From: Pseudomonas sp. RSB 5.4
Lineage (GTDB): Bacteria > Pseudomonadota > Gammaproteobacteria > Pseudomonadales > Pseudomonadaceae
NCBI RefSeq assembly: GCF_037126175.1
Contig: NZ_CP146986.1
Location: forward strand, 5,394,501-5,458,500
Length of the DNA: 64,000 bases
Reading direction: 5' to 3'
Position numbers and translations under genes: made by a program. Below are positions 1 through 10,182 of this stretch, piece by piece (position 1 is the first letter of the stretch; every line of letters begins with the position of its first letter). Under the pieces are notes generated by a model. The model worked only from the letters and a program-made list of their open reading frames with translations, made no database searches and had not been told where the DNA came from.

Positions 1-2997
1 GAGCTGAAGATGCCTTGGCGGCAGTGGGCAGATGAACTGCTGGTGATCTGTCACGAGGGCGTGGCGAGCAAAGCCGTCGACGGGCGCAAGATGCAGGCGC
101 GCTACTTTGAGCCCTGGTTCGAAAAGCTCAAGGCCTGGGCTGAAGACGAGGCCATGGAGCAACTGGATATCGGCACCGGCTTCACCCGATTGACCCCGGA
201 CGGGATGGCCGAAGCCTGGAAGGGCCAGGCACCGAGTCATCCTGCTCTGGACGCGATGCCGGGGCTCAAGGCGAGCCTCGACGCATTGCCGACCCCCGAT
301 GCTGCTGTATTGCAGCATGCGGCGAGATGGGTGGGTGCACGCTTTGAGGAAGAGAAGCGTCGTCGCGCAGAAATGGGCTTCGACGATATGCTGTTGCGCC
401 TCGATGCTGCGCTGCAATCCGACAGCGGCGAGCGCTTGGCAGCGGTAATCCGCGAACAGTTTCCGGTTGCCCTGATCGATGAGTTTCAGGACACCGACCC
501 GGTGCAATATCGGATCTTCGAGAGCATCTACCGCATTGAAGACAACAGTCCGGACACCGGTCTGTTCCTGATCGGCGACCCCAAACAGGCGATTTACGCG
601 TTCCGTGGCGCCGATATCTACACCTACCTGCGTGCGCGTCAGGCCACCACCGGCCGCCTGCATACGCTGGGTACCAATTTCCGTTCCAGCCATGGCATGG
701 TGAGTGCGGTCAACCATGTATTCGAACGCGCCGAATCCCGTGATCTGGGACGCGGCGCGTTTTTGTTTCGGGAAAAAACCGGGGAAAACCCGGTTCCCTT
801 TCAGCCGGTTGAGTCTCAGGGACGCAAAGAGCGATTGCAGATCGCCGGGCTAGATGTCGCAGCGCTGAATGTCTGGCAGTTGTCCACCGTTCAGCCCCTG
901 TCCGGCGCGGTCTATCGCCAGCAGTTGGCGGCGGCCTGTGCCAGTGAGATCACGGCGTTGCTCAATGGCGGGCAAACCGGTGCCGCGGGATTCGTTCAGG
1001 AAGGTAAGGTCTTCCGGGGCTTGCGGCCTTCCGATATCGCGATTCTGGTGCGCGACGGCAAAGAGGCTCAGGCGGTACGCGCAGAGCTTGCTGCCCGTGG
1101 GGTGCGCAGCGTTTATCTGTCTGACAAGGACTCGGTCTTCGCCGCCCAGGAGGCGCACGATCTGCTGTCCTGGCTCAAGGCCTGCGCCGAGCCGGATGTC
1201 GAGCGTTCACTGAAGGCCGCGCTGGCCTGCATCACGCTCAATCTGCCTCTGGCTGAACTGGAGCGACTGAATCAGGACGAGTTGGTCTGGGAAGCCCGGG
1301 TCATGCAGTTCCGTGGTTATCGCGAGCTGTGGCGCAAGCAAGGCGTGTTGCCGATGTTGCGGCGTCTGCTGCACGACTTTCACTTGCCGCAGACCCTGAT
1401 TGCACGCAGTGATGGCGAGCGGGTGCTGACCAATCTCTTGCACCTGTCGGAGCTGATGCAGCAGGCCGCAGCGGAGCTCGATGGCGAGCAAGCGCTGATT
1501 CGTCATCTGGCCGAACTTCTGGCGTTGTCAGGTCAGGCCGGTGAAGAGCAGATATTACGTTTGGAGAGCGACGAGCAACTGGTCAAGGTAGTGACCATCC
1601 ACAAATCGAAAGGGCTTGAGTATCCATTGGTTTTCCTGCCCTTCATCTGCTCGGCAAAACCGGTGGATGGCAGTCGCTTGCCGTTGCATTACCACGATGC
1701 CTCGGGCAAGGCTCAGGTGACGCTGAAACCGACTGCCGAGTTGATCGCCCTGGCAGACGATGAGCGTCTGGCCGAAGATCTGCGACTGCTCTACGTCGCC
1801 CTGACTCGCGCACAACATGCATGCTGGCTGGGTGTAACGGACCTCAAACGCGGTAATAACAACAGTTCGGTGCTTCATCTTTCGGCGCTTGGCTATCTGC
1901 TGGGTGGCGGTGCAAGGCTGGATGAATCAACCGGCTTGAGCCGTTGGTTGCTGGATCTGCAGCAAGACTGTCCGGCAATAAACCTGGGTGAAATGCCGCA
2001 GGCCAGGCAGGAAACTTATCGTCCCGAGCGCAATGAAGCGGTCCTCAGTACCACATTGGTACCGAAGCGCAAGGCCAGCGAGAACTGGTGGATTGCCTCC
2101 TACAGTGCCTTGCGCATCAGTGATGTGTTGAGTGTCGGCAGTGATGAGGCGCCAGACAGTCCGCAAGCGCAAAAACTGTTTGATGATGAGCGTCTCGATC
2201 CAGATGCGCCGCGAGATATCGTGGCCGGCGGCGCCGATATCCATCGGTTCCCCCGTGGACCCAACCCGGGCACCTTTCTTCACGGTTTGCTGGAGTGGGC
2301 TGGCGATGAAGGTTTTGCCGTTCCCTACGAGTCGATCAAGGATGCGATTGGCCGACGCTGCAACCTGCGCGGCTGGGAAGGCTGGATCACCACTCTGAGT
2401 GACTGGCTGCATCACCTGCTCAAGTCCCCGTTGCCGACTGGTAGCGGACAGCCTCCGGTCGTGCTTGAGCAACTGAAACAGTACCGCGTCGAGATGGAGT
2501 TCTGGTTCGCCAGCCACAAGGTCGATGTTCTCAAGCTCGATGAGTGGGTGCGCCAGTACACCCACAACGGTGTGGCCCGGGTGGCCGCCGAGCCGGTACA
2601 ACTCAACGGCATGTTCAAGGGCTTCATCGACCTGACTTTCGAACACGAGGGGCGCTATTACGTCGCTGACTACAAATCCAACTGGCTGGGCGTCGACGAT
2701 GCGGCCTATACCGAGCAAGCCATGGAACGGTCGATCCTCGACAACCGTTACGACCTGCAATACGTGCTGTACCTGTTGGCATTGCATCGGCAATTGAAGG
2801 CGCGGCTGCCCGACTACGATTACGACCGACATGTCGGCGGTGCGTTGTATGTGTTCCTGCGGGGAACCCGGGCTGACAGTCGCGGCGTGTATTTCGCGCG
2901 CCCGCCGCGTGAACTGATCGAGCGGCTGGATCGTCTGTTCCAGGGCAAGCCGGAACCCAAGGCCGAGCCCGCATGGGAACAGGGAGTCCTGCTATGA
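1..2997 (+). CDS. recB: RecB subunit of exonuclease V, 5' end outside window
   Basis: The beta subunit of RecBCD, a 3'-5' helicase plus nuclease that processes double-strand breaks. The reading frame is already open at base 1, so the N-terminus (about 230 residues by comparison with usual RecB length), including Walker A, lies upstream; 998 residues are visible. UvrD-type helicase motifs are present: DEFQDTD near visible residue 160, GDPKQAIYAFRG near 190, HKSKGLEYP near 534 and YVALTRA near 598. The C-terminal RecB nuclease domain shows GTFLHGLLEW near 757, the GFIDLTF...DYKSNW catalytic segment near 875-895 and QYVLYLLAL near 920. The stop codon overlaps the recD start (ATGA), indicating translational coupling. 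The recC gene is expected upstream. Very sure. Confidence 0.96.
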   Translation, partial: ELKMPWRQWADELLVICHEGVASKAVDGRKMQARYFEPWFEKLKAWAEDEAMEQLDIGTGFTRLTPDGMAEAWKGQAPSHPALDAMPGLKASLDALPTPDAAVLQHAARWVGARFEEEKRRRAEMGFDDMLLRLDAALQSDSGERLAAVIREQFPVALIDEFQDTDPVQYRIFESIYRIEDNSPDTGLFLIGDPKQAIYAFRGADIYTYLRARQATTGRLHTLGTNFRSSHGMVSAVNHVFERAESRDLGRGAFLFREKTGENPVPFQPVESQGRKERLQIAGLDVAALNVWQLSTVQPLSGAVYRQQLAAACASEITALLNGGQTGAAGFVQEGKVFRGLRPSDIAILVRDGKEAQAVRAELAARGVRSVYLSDKDSVFAAQEAHDLLSWLKACAEPDVERSLKAALACITLNLPLAELERLNQDELVWEARVMQFRGYRELWRKQGVLPMLRRLLHDFHLPQTLIARSDGERVLTNLLHLSELMQQAAAELDGEQALIRHLAELLALSGQAGEEQILRLESDEQLVKVVTIHKSKGLEYPLVFLPFICSAKPVDGSRLPLHYHDASGKAQVTLKPTAELIALADDERLAEDLRLLYVALTRAQHACWLGVTDLKRGNNNSSVLHLSALGYLLGGGARLDESTGLSRWLLDLQQDCPAINLGEMPQARQETYRPERNEAVLSTTLVPKRKASENWWIASYSALRISDVLSVGSDEAPDSPQAQKLFDDERLDPDAPRDIVAGGADIHRFPRGPNPGTFLHGLLEWAGDEGFAVPYESIKDAIGRRCNLRGWEGWITTLSDWLHHLLKSPLPTGSGQPPVVLEQLKQYRVEMEFWFASHKVDVLKLDEWVRQYTHNGVARVAAEPVQLNGMFKGFIDLTFEHEGRYYVADYKSNWLGVDDAAYTEQAMERSILDNRYDLQYVLYLLALHRQLKARLPDYDYDRHVGGALYVFLRGTRADSRGVYFARPPRELIERLDRLFQGKPEPKAEPAWEQGVLL

Positions 2998-5093
2998 ATC
3001 GTACATTCGCCGATCTGTCATCGGGTATCGACCACGCGTCGAGCCTGGCGCCGCTGACGAGTGCTGCAGATCTACTGCTGTTGCTGGATCGCTGGGTCGA
3101 GCGAGGCTGGCTGCGGTCGCTGGACAAGGCCTTCGTGGCCTTTCTGCACGAGCTCGCGCCCGAGTCTGATCCGCTGGTGTTGCTCGCCGCCGCGCTGACC
3201 AGCCATCAGTTGGGGCACGGGCATGTGTGTCTGGATCTGTTCGAAACCCTCAAGGCCCCGGATTTCGCGCTGTCGCTGCCACCCGAAGGCGATGTGCAGA
3301 GTGGCGTATTGCTGCTGCCTTCACAGTTGCTCGAAACACTGGACGGCCGCCATTGGTGCAAGGCGTTGGCGAGCAGTTCTCTGGTTGCGCTGGCGGCGGA
3401 CACCAGCGAGGCCGCGCAGCAGCGACCTTTGGTGTTGTCCGGCAAGCGTCTGTATCTGCGGCGCTACTGGGCCTATGAGCGCCGTATTGACCGGGCGTTG
3501 CGCACACGCCTGGCTCAAGGTGAAACGCCGCCCGATGACCTGCCCCAGCGACTTGATGAGTTGTTCGGCCCCGTCAGGCCGGATGCGGTGGTCGACTGGC
3601 AGAAACTCGCCTGCGCCCTTGCGACCCGTGGAGCCTTCAGCATCATCACGGGTGGCCCGGGTACCGGCAAGACCACCACGGTGGTGCGCCTGTTGGCGTT
3701 GCTCCAGGCACCCGCCGTGGAGGCCGGTCAGCCGCTGCGGATTCGCCTGGCAGCACCCACCGGTAAAGCCGCTGCGCGCTTGACCGAGTCCATCAGCCAG
3801 CAGGTGCAGTCGCTGAAGGTCGCCGAAGCCGTTCGCGAGAAAATCCCCTGCGACGTGACCACCGTGCACCGTCTGCTCGGCAGTCGTCCCGGTACCCGAC
3901 ACTTTCGTCATCATGCCGGCAACCGCTTGCCGCTGGATGTGCTGGTGGTCGACGAAGCGTCGATGATCGACCTGGAAATGATGGCCAATCTGCTCGATGC
4001 CTTGCCGGCGCATGCGCGTCTGGTGTTGCTTGGCGACAAGGATCAGCTCGCCTCCGTGGAGGCGGGTGCGGTGCTCGGCGATCTGTGCCGCGATGCCGAG
4101 GCTGGCTGGTACAACTCGCAGACCCGGCAATGGCTGGAGTCGGTCAGTGGTGAGTCATTGCAGAACAGCGGTTTGCACGAAGACAACGACGGTTCGCATC
4201 CCCTGGCGCAGCAACTGGTGATGCTGCGCCACTCCCGGCGTTTCGGTGAAGGCAGCGGCATCGGTCAACTGGCGCGGCGGGTCAATCAGCAGTTGCCGGA
4301 TGAGGCGCGCCAGTTGCTGGCGGCCGGACACTACGACGATGTGTTTTCCCTGCCGCTCAGGGGCGAACATGATCACAAGCTGGAGCGGCTGTTGCTCGAA
4401 GGCCATGGCGACGGGCCACAGGGCTACCGCCACTATCTGAGCGTGCTGCGCAATCAACGCCCTCCGGCGGGCAGACCGCTGGAGCATCCAGACTGGATCA
4501 ACTGGGCACGGGACGTACTGCAGGCATTCGACGCGTTCCAGTTGTTGTGCGCCGTGCGCAAGGGCCCTTGGGGTGTCGAAGGGCTGAATCTGCGGATTAC
4601 CGAAGCCTTGCTCAAAGCGCGCCTGATCGAACATGACCAGCAATGGTACGAAGGCCGTCCGGTGTTGATGACCCGCAACGACTATGGCCTGGGCCTGATG
4701 AACGGCGACATCGGCATTGCGCTCAAGCTGCCCGAGCGTGAAGGGCCGGACGCCGGTAAACCGGTATTGCGCGTGGCCTTTCCGCGTAACGACGGCCAGG
4801 GCGGCGTGCGCTTCGTGCTGCCGAGTCGGCTTAACGACGTTGAAACGGTGTATGCCATGACCGTGCACAAATCCCAGGGTTCGGAGTTCGCGCACACCGC
4901 ACTGATCCTGCCGGATGCCCTGAATCCGGTGCTGACCAAGGAACTGATCTACACCGGGATCACTCGCGCGAAAAACTGGTTCACCCTGATCGAACCTCGC
5001 GCAGGCGTGTTCGAAGAGGCCGTGCAACGCAAGGTCAAACGCCTGAGCGGATTGATGCTGGAACTGGAGGAGGGTGGCGAGGCTCGGGAATGA
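2994..5093 (+). CDS. recD: RecD subunit of exonuclease V
   Basis: The alpha subunit of RecBCD, a 5'-3' superfamily 1B helicase, 699 residues. Walker A GGPGTGKT lies near residue 220, Walker B VDEASMID near 318, GDKDQLASVEAG near 345, and the C-terminal motifs VHKSQGSEF near 621 and TGITRAK near 652. The start was placed at the ATG whose last two bases form the recB TGA (ATGA overlap) rather than at the longer upstream in-frame start, because translational coupling of recB and recD is usual. The N-terminal 120 residues match the RecB-interacting region of the family in position and length. Nothing unusual was seen. Confidence 0.96.
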   Translation: MNRTFADLSSGIDHASSLAPLTSAADLLLLLDRWVERGWLRSLDKAFVAFLHELAPESDPLVLLAAALTSHQLGHGHVCLDLFETLKAPDFALSLPPEGDVQSGVLLLPSQLLETLDGRHWCKALASSSLVALAADTSEAAQQRPLVLSGKRLYLRRYWAYERRIDRALRTRLAQGETPPDDLPQRLDELFGPVRPDAVVDWQKLACALATRGAFSIITGGPGTGKTTTVVRLLALLQAPAVEAGQPLRIRLAAPTGKAAARLTESISQQVQSLKVAEAVREKIPCDVTTVHRLLGSRPGTRHFRHHAGNRLPLDVLVVDEASMIDLEMMANLLDALPAHARLVLLGDKDQLASVEAGAVLGDLCRDAEAGWYNSQTRQWLESVSGESLQNSGLHEDNDGSHPLAQQLVMLRHSRRFGEGSGIGQLARRVNQQLPDEARQLLAAGHYDDVFSLPLRGEHDHKLERLLLEGHGDGPQGYRHYLSVLRNQRPPAGRPLEHPDWINWARDVLQAFDAFQLLCAVRKGPWGVEGLNLRITEALLKARLIEHDQQWYEGRPVLMTRNDYGLGLMNGDIGIALKLPEREGPDAGKPVLRVAFPRNDGQGGVRFVLPSRLNDVETVYAMTVHKSQGSEFAHTALILPDALNPVLTKELIYTGITRAKNWFTLIEPRAGVFEEAVQRKVKRLSGLMLELEEGGEARE

Positions 5094-5212
5094 AAGATCT
5101 GGCGATTGGCGGCGGTTACTGACCAGCGGGTCAGAAGGCGCTGTCTCGCTGGTGTTACTCCGCTGTGCTATCGTTGCGGCATCATTTCGGTACGATCCAA
5201 GAGAATCCCTGC

Positions 5213-5788
5213 ATGAAGGTGGCAGTCTGGGCGACAGAGCGCGTGGTTCGCTGCAAGCACGCATTGCTTGTCGGTCTGCTCTGTTTGCTGACGGGCGTTG
5301 CTGTTGCGCAGCCACAGACGCCCGCAAGCATGGCCGAACAACGCGCCCAGTCAGTGACGCAAGTCGTGCTTGGCATCCTCAGCTACGCCCGTTGGCCGGT
5401 CGAGCCAGCGCAGTTGCGCCTGTGTATCGTCGGCCCTACCGAGTACACCGACGATCTGCTCAAAGGCACCACACAAGCCACTGGCCGGCCGGTCACCGTG
5501 CGTCGACTGCTGGCCGACAACCCGGCCATCGTCAGCGAATGCGATGCGGTGTATATCGGCAAACTCACCGCAGATGAACGCAGTCGGCTGTTCACGTCAT
5601 TGATCGGTCATCCGGTGCTGAGCATCAGCGAAGGTGGTGATCAGTGCACGGTTGGCAGCCTGTTCTGCCTGCGCGTCGGCGATGAGCAGGTGTCCTTCGA
5701 GGTCAATCTCGACTCCGTAGCCCGCAGCGGCGTACGCATCCACCCGAGCGTACTGCAGCTGTCGCGTCGCAAATCGGCGGCGCCATGA
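5213..5788 (+). CDS. yfiR: YfiR, periplasmic repressor of the YfiN diguanylate cyclase
   Basis: A 191-residue exported protein of the YfiR family (DUF4154-type). In Pseudomonas aeruginosa YfiR sits in the periplasm and holds YfiN inactive; loss of YfiR or sequestration by YfiB raises c-di-GMP. A signal peptide is visible: basic residues, then a hydrophobic stretch (ALLVGLLCLLTGVAVA) ending at AQP. Four cysteines (in RLCIVG, SECDAVY, DQCTVG and LFCLRV) match the disulfide pairs of the family. The start at 5213 puts the signal peptide at the N-terminus; the longer in-frame ORF upstream lacks one. It overlaps the yfiN start by 4 nt (ATGA) and is the first gene of the operon. Confidence 0.9.
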   Translation: MKVAVWATERVVRCKHALLVGLLCLLTGVAVAQPQTPASMAEQRAQSVTQVVLGILSYARWPVEPAQLRLCIVGPTEYTDDLLKGTTQATGRPVTVRRLLADNPAIVSECDAVYIGKLTADERSRLFTSLIGHPVLSISEGGDQCTVGSLFCLRVGDEQVSFEVNLDSVARSGVRIHPSVLQLSRRKSAAP

Positions 5789-7053
5789 AGCTGTTCCGTT
5801 CCAGAACCCGTCCGACACTGGGCTCGGTCATCGGCCGTGGACATTTGATTGTCGCGCTGGTGGCCGTGACCATGGCCAGTGTGTCGCTGACCCTGTTGGG
5901 CGTTCTCGCGCTGCGGGTCTACGCCGATCACAACCTGCACCTGATTGCGCGCTCGATCAGCTACACCGTGGAAGCGGCGGTAGTGTTCAACGACAAGGCT
6001 GCCGCTACCGAAGCGCTGGCGTTGATCGCGTCCACCGAGGAAGTGGCGGATGCTCAGGTTTTCGATGCGCAGGGCCAGTTGCTGGCACGCTGGCAGCGGC
6101 CCGAGAACGGCTTGTTCTCCGAACTGGAAATGCAGGCCGCCCGCACTATTCTGGAAAAGCCCATCAGCCTGCCGATCCTGCATCAGGATCGTGAAATCGG
6201 GCGCATTCTGCTGATTGGTCACGGCGGCAGCCTCATGCGCTTTTTGCTCAGCGGTCTGGCGGGAATCATCCTCTGTACTGCGATCAGTGCCTGGGTCGCG
6301 CTGTATCTGGCGCGCCGACAACTACGCAGCATTACCGGTCCTCTTCGCAGCCTCGCGGCGGTGGCCCACGCTGCCCGCAGCGAGCGTGCGCTGGATCGAC
6401 GGGTACCGCCGGCGCAGATCGCCGAGCTCGACAACCTCGGCAACGACTTCAATGCCCTGCTCGATGAACTCGAATCCTGGCAAACCCACCTGCAAAGCGA
6501 GAACGAAACCCTCGCCCACCAGGCCAGCCACGACAGCCTCACCGGCCTGCCGAACCGGGCGTTTTTCGAAGGCCGGTTGATTCGCGCCTTGCGCAATGCC
6601 GGCAAGCACAACGAGCGGGCGGCGGTGCTGTTTCTCGACAGCGACCGCTTCAAAGGCATCAACGATAACTTCGGCCACGCCGCTGGCGATGCCGTGCTGG
6701 TGGCGGTGGCCAATCGGGTGCGCGCACAACTGCGTGAAGAGGATCTGGTGGCGCGGCTGGGGGGCGATGAATTCGCCGTGCTGCTCGCGCCATTGCACAA
6801 GATCGAAGACGCCGAACGCATTGCCGACAAGATTCTCGCCAGCATGGACATGCCCATCGCGCTGCCGGGTGACACCAGTGTGGTGACGTCGCTCAGTATC
6901 GGCATTGCCGTTTTCCCCGATCATGGTGCCACGCCAGGTGCCTTGCTCAATGCTGCCGACGCGGCGATGTATCAGGCCAAGCGCCTGTCGCGTGGCGCTC
7001 AATCCACTGCCGGGACGGAGAGTCCGGTCGTCAATCTTCAAACCAGGAGCTGA
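5785..7053 (+). CDS. yfiN: YfiN, membrane diguanylate cyclase
   Basis: Makes c-di-GMP from two GTP at the inner membrane. 422 residues: TM1 about 19-47, a periplasmic CHASE8-like sensor (about 50-150), TM2 about 152-177, a HAMP linker, then a GGDEF domain from about 245. The active site is intact (RLGGDEF near residue 324-330). An I-site REED sits five residues before GGDEF, so product inhibition is expected. The neighbours YfiR (periplasmic repressor) and YfiB (outer-membrane activator) define the tripartite envelope-stress sensing system; the coding overlap with yfiR supports co-expression. The equivalent P. aeruginosa operon controls biofilm and small-colony-variant formation. Confidence 0.93.
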   Translation: MKLFRSRTRPTLGSVIGRGHLIVALVAVTMASVSLTLLGVLALRVYADHNLHLIARSISYTVEAAVVFNDKAAATEALALIASTEEVADAQVFDAQGQLLARWQRPENGLFSELEMQAARTILEKPISLPILHQDREIGRILLIGHGGSLMRFLLSGLAGIILCTAISAWVALYLARRQLRSITGPLRSLAAVAHAARSERALDRRVPPAQIAELDNLGNDFNALLDELESWQTHLQSENETLAHQASHDSLTGLPNRAFFEGRLIRALRNAGKHNERAAVLFLDSDRFKGINDNFGHAAGDAVLVAVANRVRAQLREEDLVARLGGDEFAVLLAPLHKIEDAERIADKILASMDMPIALPGDTSVVTSLSIGIAVFPDHGATPGALLNAADAAMYQAKRLSRGAQSTAGTESPVVNLQTRS

Positions 7054-7057
7054 TTCC

Positions 7058-7552
7058 GTGTTCACATTTCCCGCTCGACTGTTTTCCGCCTTGCTGATGA
7101 TCGCCGTACTGGCGCTGACCGGGTGCCAGACCGCACCGCAAATAGGCCTGACCCCGGCGCAGATCGCTGTACTCAAACAACAGGGCTTCGAGCCGACCGA
7201 TGAGGGTTGGGCATTCGGCCTGTCGGGCAAAGTGCTGTTTGGCAGCGATATCGAAAGCCTGAACGCGCAGAGCACCGAGATCGTCGAACGTATCGGCAAG
7301 GCGCTGGTGGGTATCGGCATTGAGCGAGTGCGCGTCGACGGTCATACCGACGCCTCGGGCAAAGAGGCCTACAACCAGCAATTGTCACTGCGCCGTGCCA
7401 AGAGTGTGGCCAAAGTGCTGACCACCGTCGGCATGAAGGAAGAGAACATCCAGCTGCGCGGACTGGGCAGCAGCGAACCGGTGGCGTCGAACAACACTGC
7501 CGCCGGACGCACCGAGAATCGCCGGGTGTCGATTGTGGTCAGCGCCGATTAA
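7058..7552 (+). CDS. yfiB: YfiB, OmpA-like outer-membrane lipoprotein
   Basis: A 164-residue lipoprotein with an OmpA/Pal-type peptidoglycan-binding domain. GTG at 7058 was chosen because an AGGAGC ribosome site lies just upstream and this start yields a signal peptide with lipobox LTGC (cysteine near residue 23). The OmpA signature (RVDGHTDASG, then LSLRRAKSVAKVL) occupies the C-terminal half. In the P. aeruginosa model YfiB binds and titrates YfiR to release YfiN. It begins 4 nt after the yfiN stop. Its TAA overlaps by 4 nt the stop codon of the convergent LysR gene, so the two transcripts run into each other with no room for a terminator. Confidence 0.92.
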   Translation: MFTFPARLFSALLMIAVLALTGCQTAPQIGLTPAQIAVLKQQGFEPTDEGWAFGLSGKVLFGSDIESLNAQSTEIVERIGKALVGIGIERVRVDGHTDASGKEAYNQQLSLRRAKSVAKVLTTVGMKEENIQLRGLGSSEPVASNNTAAGRTENRRVSIVVSAD

Positions 7553-8496
7553 TCGGCAAACCGCATCTCGCGGGTCTGCCCCATCAGCAGACCCTGATTA
7601 CGCTCGGTCACCTCACGGATGTAATCCCACAACAGGGTGATTCGCTTCAACTTCCGCAAGTCCTCCCGGCAGTACATCCAGAACTGCCGGGTGATGTCGA
7701 TTTCCTCGGGCAGCACCGGCAGCAGGCGCGGATCCTGCGCGGCGAGGAAGCACGGCAGAATCGCCAGTGAACGCCCCTGCTGCGCCGCGACGAACTGCGC
7801 GATGACGCTGGTGCTGCGCAGGTTTGCGCTGGCGCCGGGCAGCACGTTCGCCAGGTACAGCAGCTCCGAGCTGAACGCCAGGTCATCCACATAACTGATG
7901 AATTGATGCTTGCCCAAATCGGCCGGGCGGCGGATCGGTGGGTGTTGATCGAGGTAGTCCTGGGTTGCGTACAGCTGCAAGCGGTAGTCGCAGAGTTTGC
8001 AGCACACGTACGGGCCGTGCTCCGGGCGTTCCAAAGCGATGACGATATCGGCCTCGCGCTTGGACAGGCTGATGAAGTGCGGCAGCGGCAGGATGTCCAC
8101 CGAAATCGCCGGGTAGGCGTCGACGAAGTGGCTCAGCTGCGGGGTGATGAAAAAACTGCCGAAACCTTCGGTGCAGCCCATGCGTACATGCCCGGACAGT
8201 GCCACGCCGGACCCCGAGACTTGCTCGCAAGCCATGTGCAACGTGCTTTCAATCGACTCGGCATAGCCCAGCAAACGCTGGCCTTCAGTGGTCAGGACAA
8301 AACCGCTGGTGCGCGATTTTTCGAACAGCAATGTACCCAACGCCGCTTCCAGCGAACTGATGCGCCGCGACACGGTGGTGTAGTCCACCGCCAGGCGTTT
8401 GGCCGCGGTGCTGGCCTTGCGGGTGCGGGCGACTTCGAGGAAAAACTTCAGGTCGTCCCAGTTAAGCGACCCCAGGGAGGTGATGTTTTTTTGCAT
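7549..8496 (-). CDS. LysR-family regulator divergent from mmsAB
   Basis: 315 residues when started at the methionine of MQKNITSLGS, 23 codons inside the longest frame; this places the winged HTH (FFLEVARTRKASTAAKRL...TTVSRRISSLE) near residues 13-50 as in other LysR proteins, followed by a periplasmic-binding-protein-like effector domain. It is divergent from mmsA with a 150-nt shared promoter region, so control of valine/3-hydroxyisobutyrate catabolism is the natural inference. In P. aeruginosa the known mmsAB activator (MmsR) is instead an AraC-type protein. The effector is unknown. The 3' end overlaps yfiB by 4 nt. Confidence 0.88.
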   Translation of the reverse strand: MQKNITSLGSLNWDDLKFFLEVARTRKASTAAKRLAVDYTTVSRRISSLEAALGTLLFEKSRTSGFVLTTEGQRLLGYAESIESTLHMACEQVSGSGVALSGHVRMGCTEGFGSFFITPQLSHFVDAYPAISVDILPLPHFISLSKREADIVIALERPEHGPYVCCKLCDYRLQLYATQDYLDQHPPIRRPADLGKHQFISYVDDLAFSSELLYLANVLPGASANLRSTSVIAQFVAAQQGRSLAILPCFLAAQDPRLLPVLPEEIDITRQFWMYCREDLRKLKRITLLWDYIREVTERNQGLLMGQTREMRFAD

Positions 8497-8646
8497 GATG
8501 GACGGGCTTATATGTGCGTTCTTATTAGAAGTTTGCACATCTATACTCCAAAAACAGTCCGACAACCAATTCGTGACACACGCCTCATCTCAAGGCGAAC
8601 CCTTTCGCCTTGGCTCCTACGATAAAAACAAGTTTCGGAGACCAGC

Positions 8647-10173
8647 ATGAACGCATCGCTTACGCCCAACGAAACCACGGTCCAGAAGGTCAAGCTGCTG
8701 ATCGATGGCGAGTGGGTCGAATCGCAGACCACCGAATGGCACGACATCGTCAACCCGGCGACCCAGCAAGTGCTGGCCAAGGTTCCGTTCGCCACCGCCG
8801 CTGAAGTCGATGCTGCCATCAGTGCCGCGCACCGCGCATTCCAGACCTGGAAACTGACCCCGATCGGCGCGCGCATGCGCATCATGCTCAAGCTGCAGGC
8901 ACTGATCCGCGAGCACTCCAAACGCATCGCCGTGGTGCTCAGCGCCGAGCAGGGCAAGACCATTGCCGACGCCGAGGGCGACATTTTCCGTGGCCTGGAA
9001 GTGGTCGAGCACGCCTGCTCCATCGGTACCCTGCAAATGGGTGAATTCGCCGAAAACGTGGCCGGTGGCGTCGATACCTACACCCTGCGTCAGCCGATCG
9101 GCGTGTGCGCCGGCATCACCCCGTTCAATTTCCCGGCGATGATTCCGCTGTGGATGTTCCCGATGGCCATTGCCTGCGGCAACACCTTCGTACTCAAACC
9201 GTCGGAACAGGATCCGCTGTCGACCATGCTCCTGGTGGAACTGGCGATCGAGGCCGGCGTTCCGGCCGGCGTGCTCAACGTGGTGCACGGTGGAAAGGAC
9301 GTGGTGGATGGCCTGTGCACCCACAAGGACATCAAAGCGGTGTCGTTCGTCGGTTCGACGGCGGTCGGTACCCACGTTTACGACCTGGCCGGCAAGCACG
9401 GCAAACGCGTGCAGTCGATGATGGGCGCGAAGAACCACGCCGTGGTGCTGCCGGACGCCAATCGCGAGCAAGCGCTGAACGCCCTGGTCGGCGCCGGTTT
9501 CGGTGCGGCCGGTCAACGTTGCATGGCCACCTCGGTGGTGGTGCTGGTTGGTGCGGCGAAGCAGTGGCTGCCGGATCTGAAAGCGCTGGCGCAGAAACTC
9601 AAGGTCAACGCCGGCAGTGAGCCAGGCACCGATGTCGGCCCGGTGATCTCGAAGAAAGCCAAGGCGCGGATTCTCGATCTGATCGAAAGCGGCATCAAGG
9701 AAGGCGCCAAGCTTGAACTCGATGGTCGCGACATCAAGGTGCCGGGTTATGAGCAGGGCAACTTCGTCGGCCCGACCCTGTTCTCGGGCGTGACCACCGA
9801 TATGCAGATCTACACCCAGGAAATCTTCGGCCCGGTGCTGGTAGTGCTGGAAGTCGACACCCTCGACCAGGCCATCGCGCTGGTCAACGCCAACCCGTTC
9901 GGCAACGGCACGGGCCTGTTCACCCAGAGCGGTGCGGCAGCGCGCAAATTCCAGAGTGAAATCGACGTCGGCCAGGTCGGCATCAACATCCCGATTCCAG
10001 TGCCGGTGCCGTTCTTCAGCTTCACCGGTTCCCGTGGTTCGAAACTCGGCGACCTCGGCCCGTACGGCAAGCAAGTGGTGCAGTTCTACACCCAGACCAA
10101 AACGGTCACGGCGCGCTGGTTCGATGACGACAGCGTCAACGACGGCGTGAACACCACCATCAACCTGCGCTGA
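8647..10173 (+). CDS. mmsA: CoA-acylating methylmalonate-semialdehyde dehydrogenase
   Basis: Oxidises methylmalonate semialdehyde to propionyl-CoA in valine catabolism (malonate semialdehyde to acetyl-CoA as a side reaction). 508 residues, the usual length for this aldehyde-dehydrogenase subfamily. The nucleophile is the cysteine of GQRCMAT (about residue 292); the cofactor-binding segments [13 protein letters not shown] and FVGSTAVG are intact, as is the C-terminal [18 protein letters not shown] stretch. Ten bases separate it from mmsB. The start is preceded by a CGGAG ribosome site. Very sure of family; the gene name follows from the mmsB neighbour. Confidence 0.95.
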   Translation: MNASLTPNETTVQKVKLLIDGEWVESQTTEWHDIVNPATQQVLAKVPFATAAEVDAAISAAHRAFQTWKLTPIGARMRIMLKLQALIREHSKRIAVVLSAEQGKTIADAEGDIFRGLEVVEHACSIGTLQMGEFAENVAGGVDTYTLRQPIGVCAGITPFNFPAMIPLWMFPMAIACGNTFVLKPSEQDPLSTMLLVELAIEAGVPAGVLNVVHGGKDVVDGLCTHKDIKAVSFVGSTAVGTHVYDLAGKHGKRVQSMMGAKNHAVVLPDANREQALNALVGAGFGAAGQRCMATSVVVLVGAAKQWLPDLKALAQKLKVNAGSEPGTDVGPVISKKAKARILDLIESGIKEGAKLELDGRDIKVPGYEQGNFVGPTLFSGVTTDMQIYTQEIFGPVLVVLEVDTLDQAIALVNANPFGNGTGLFTQSGAAARKFQSEIDVGQVGINIPIPVPVPFFSFTGSRGSKLGDLGPYGKQVVQFYTQTKTVTARWFDDDSVNDGVNTTINLR

Positions 10174-10182
10174 GGAACTGCC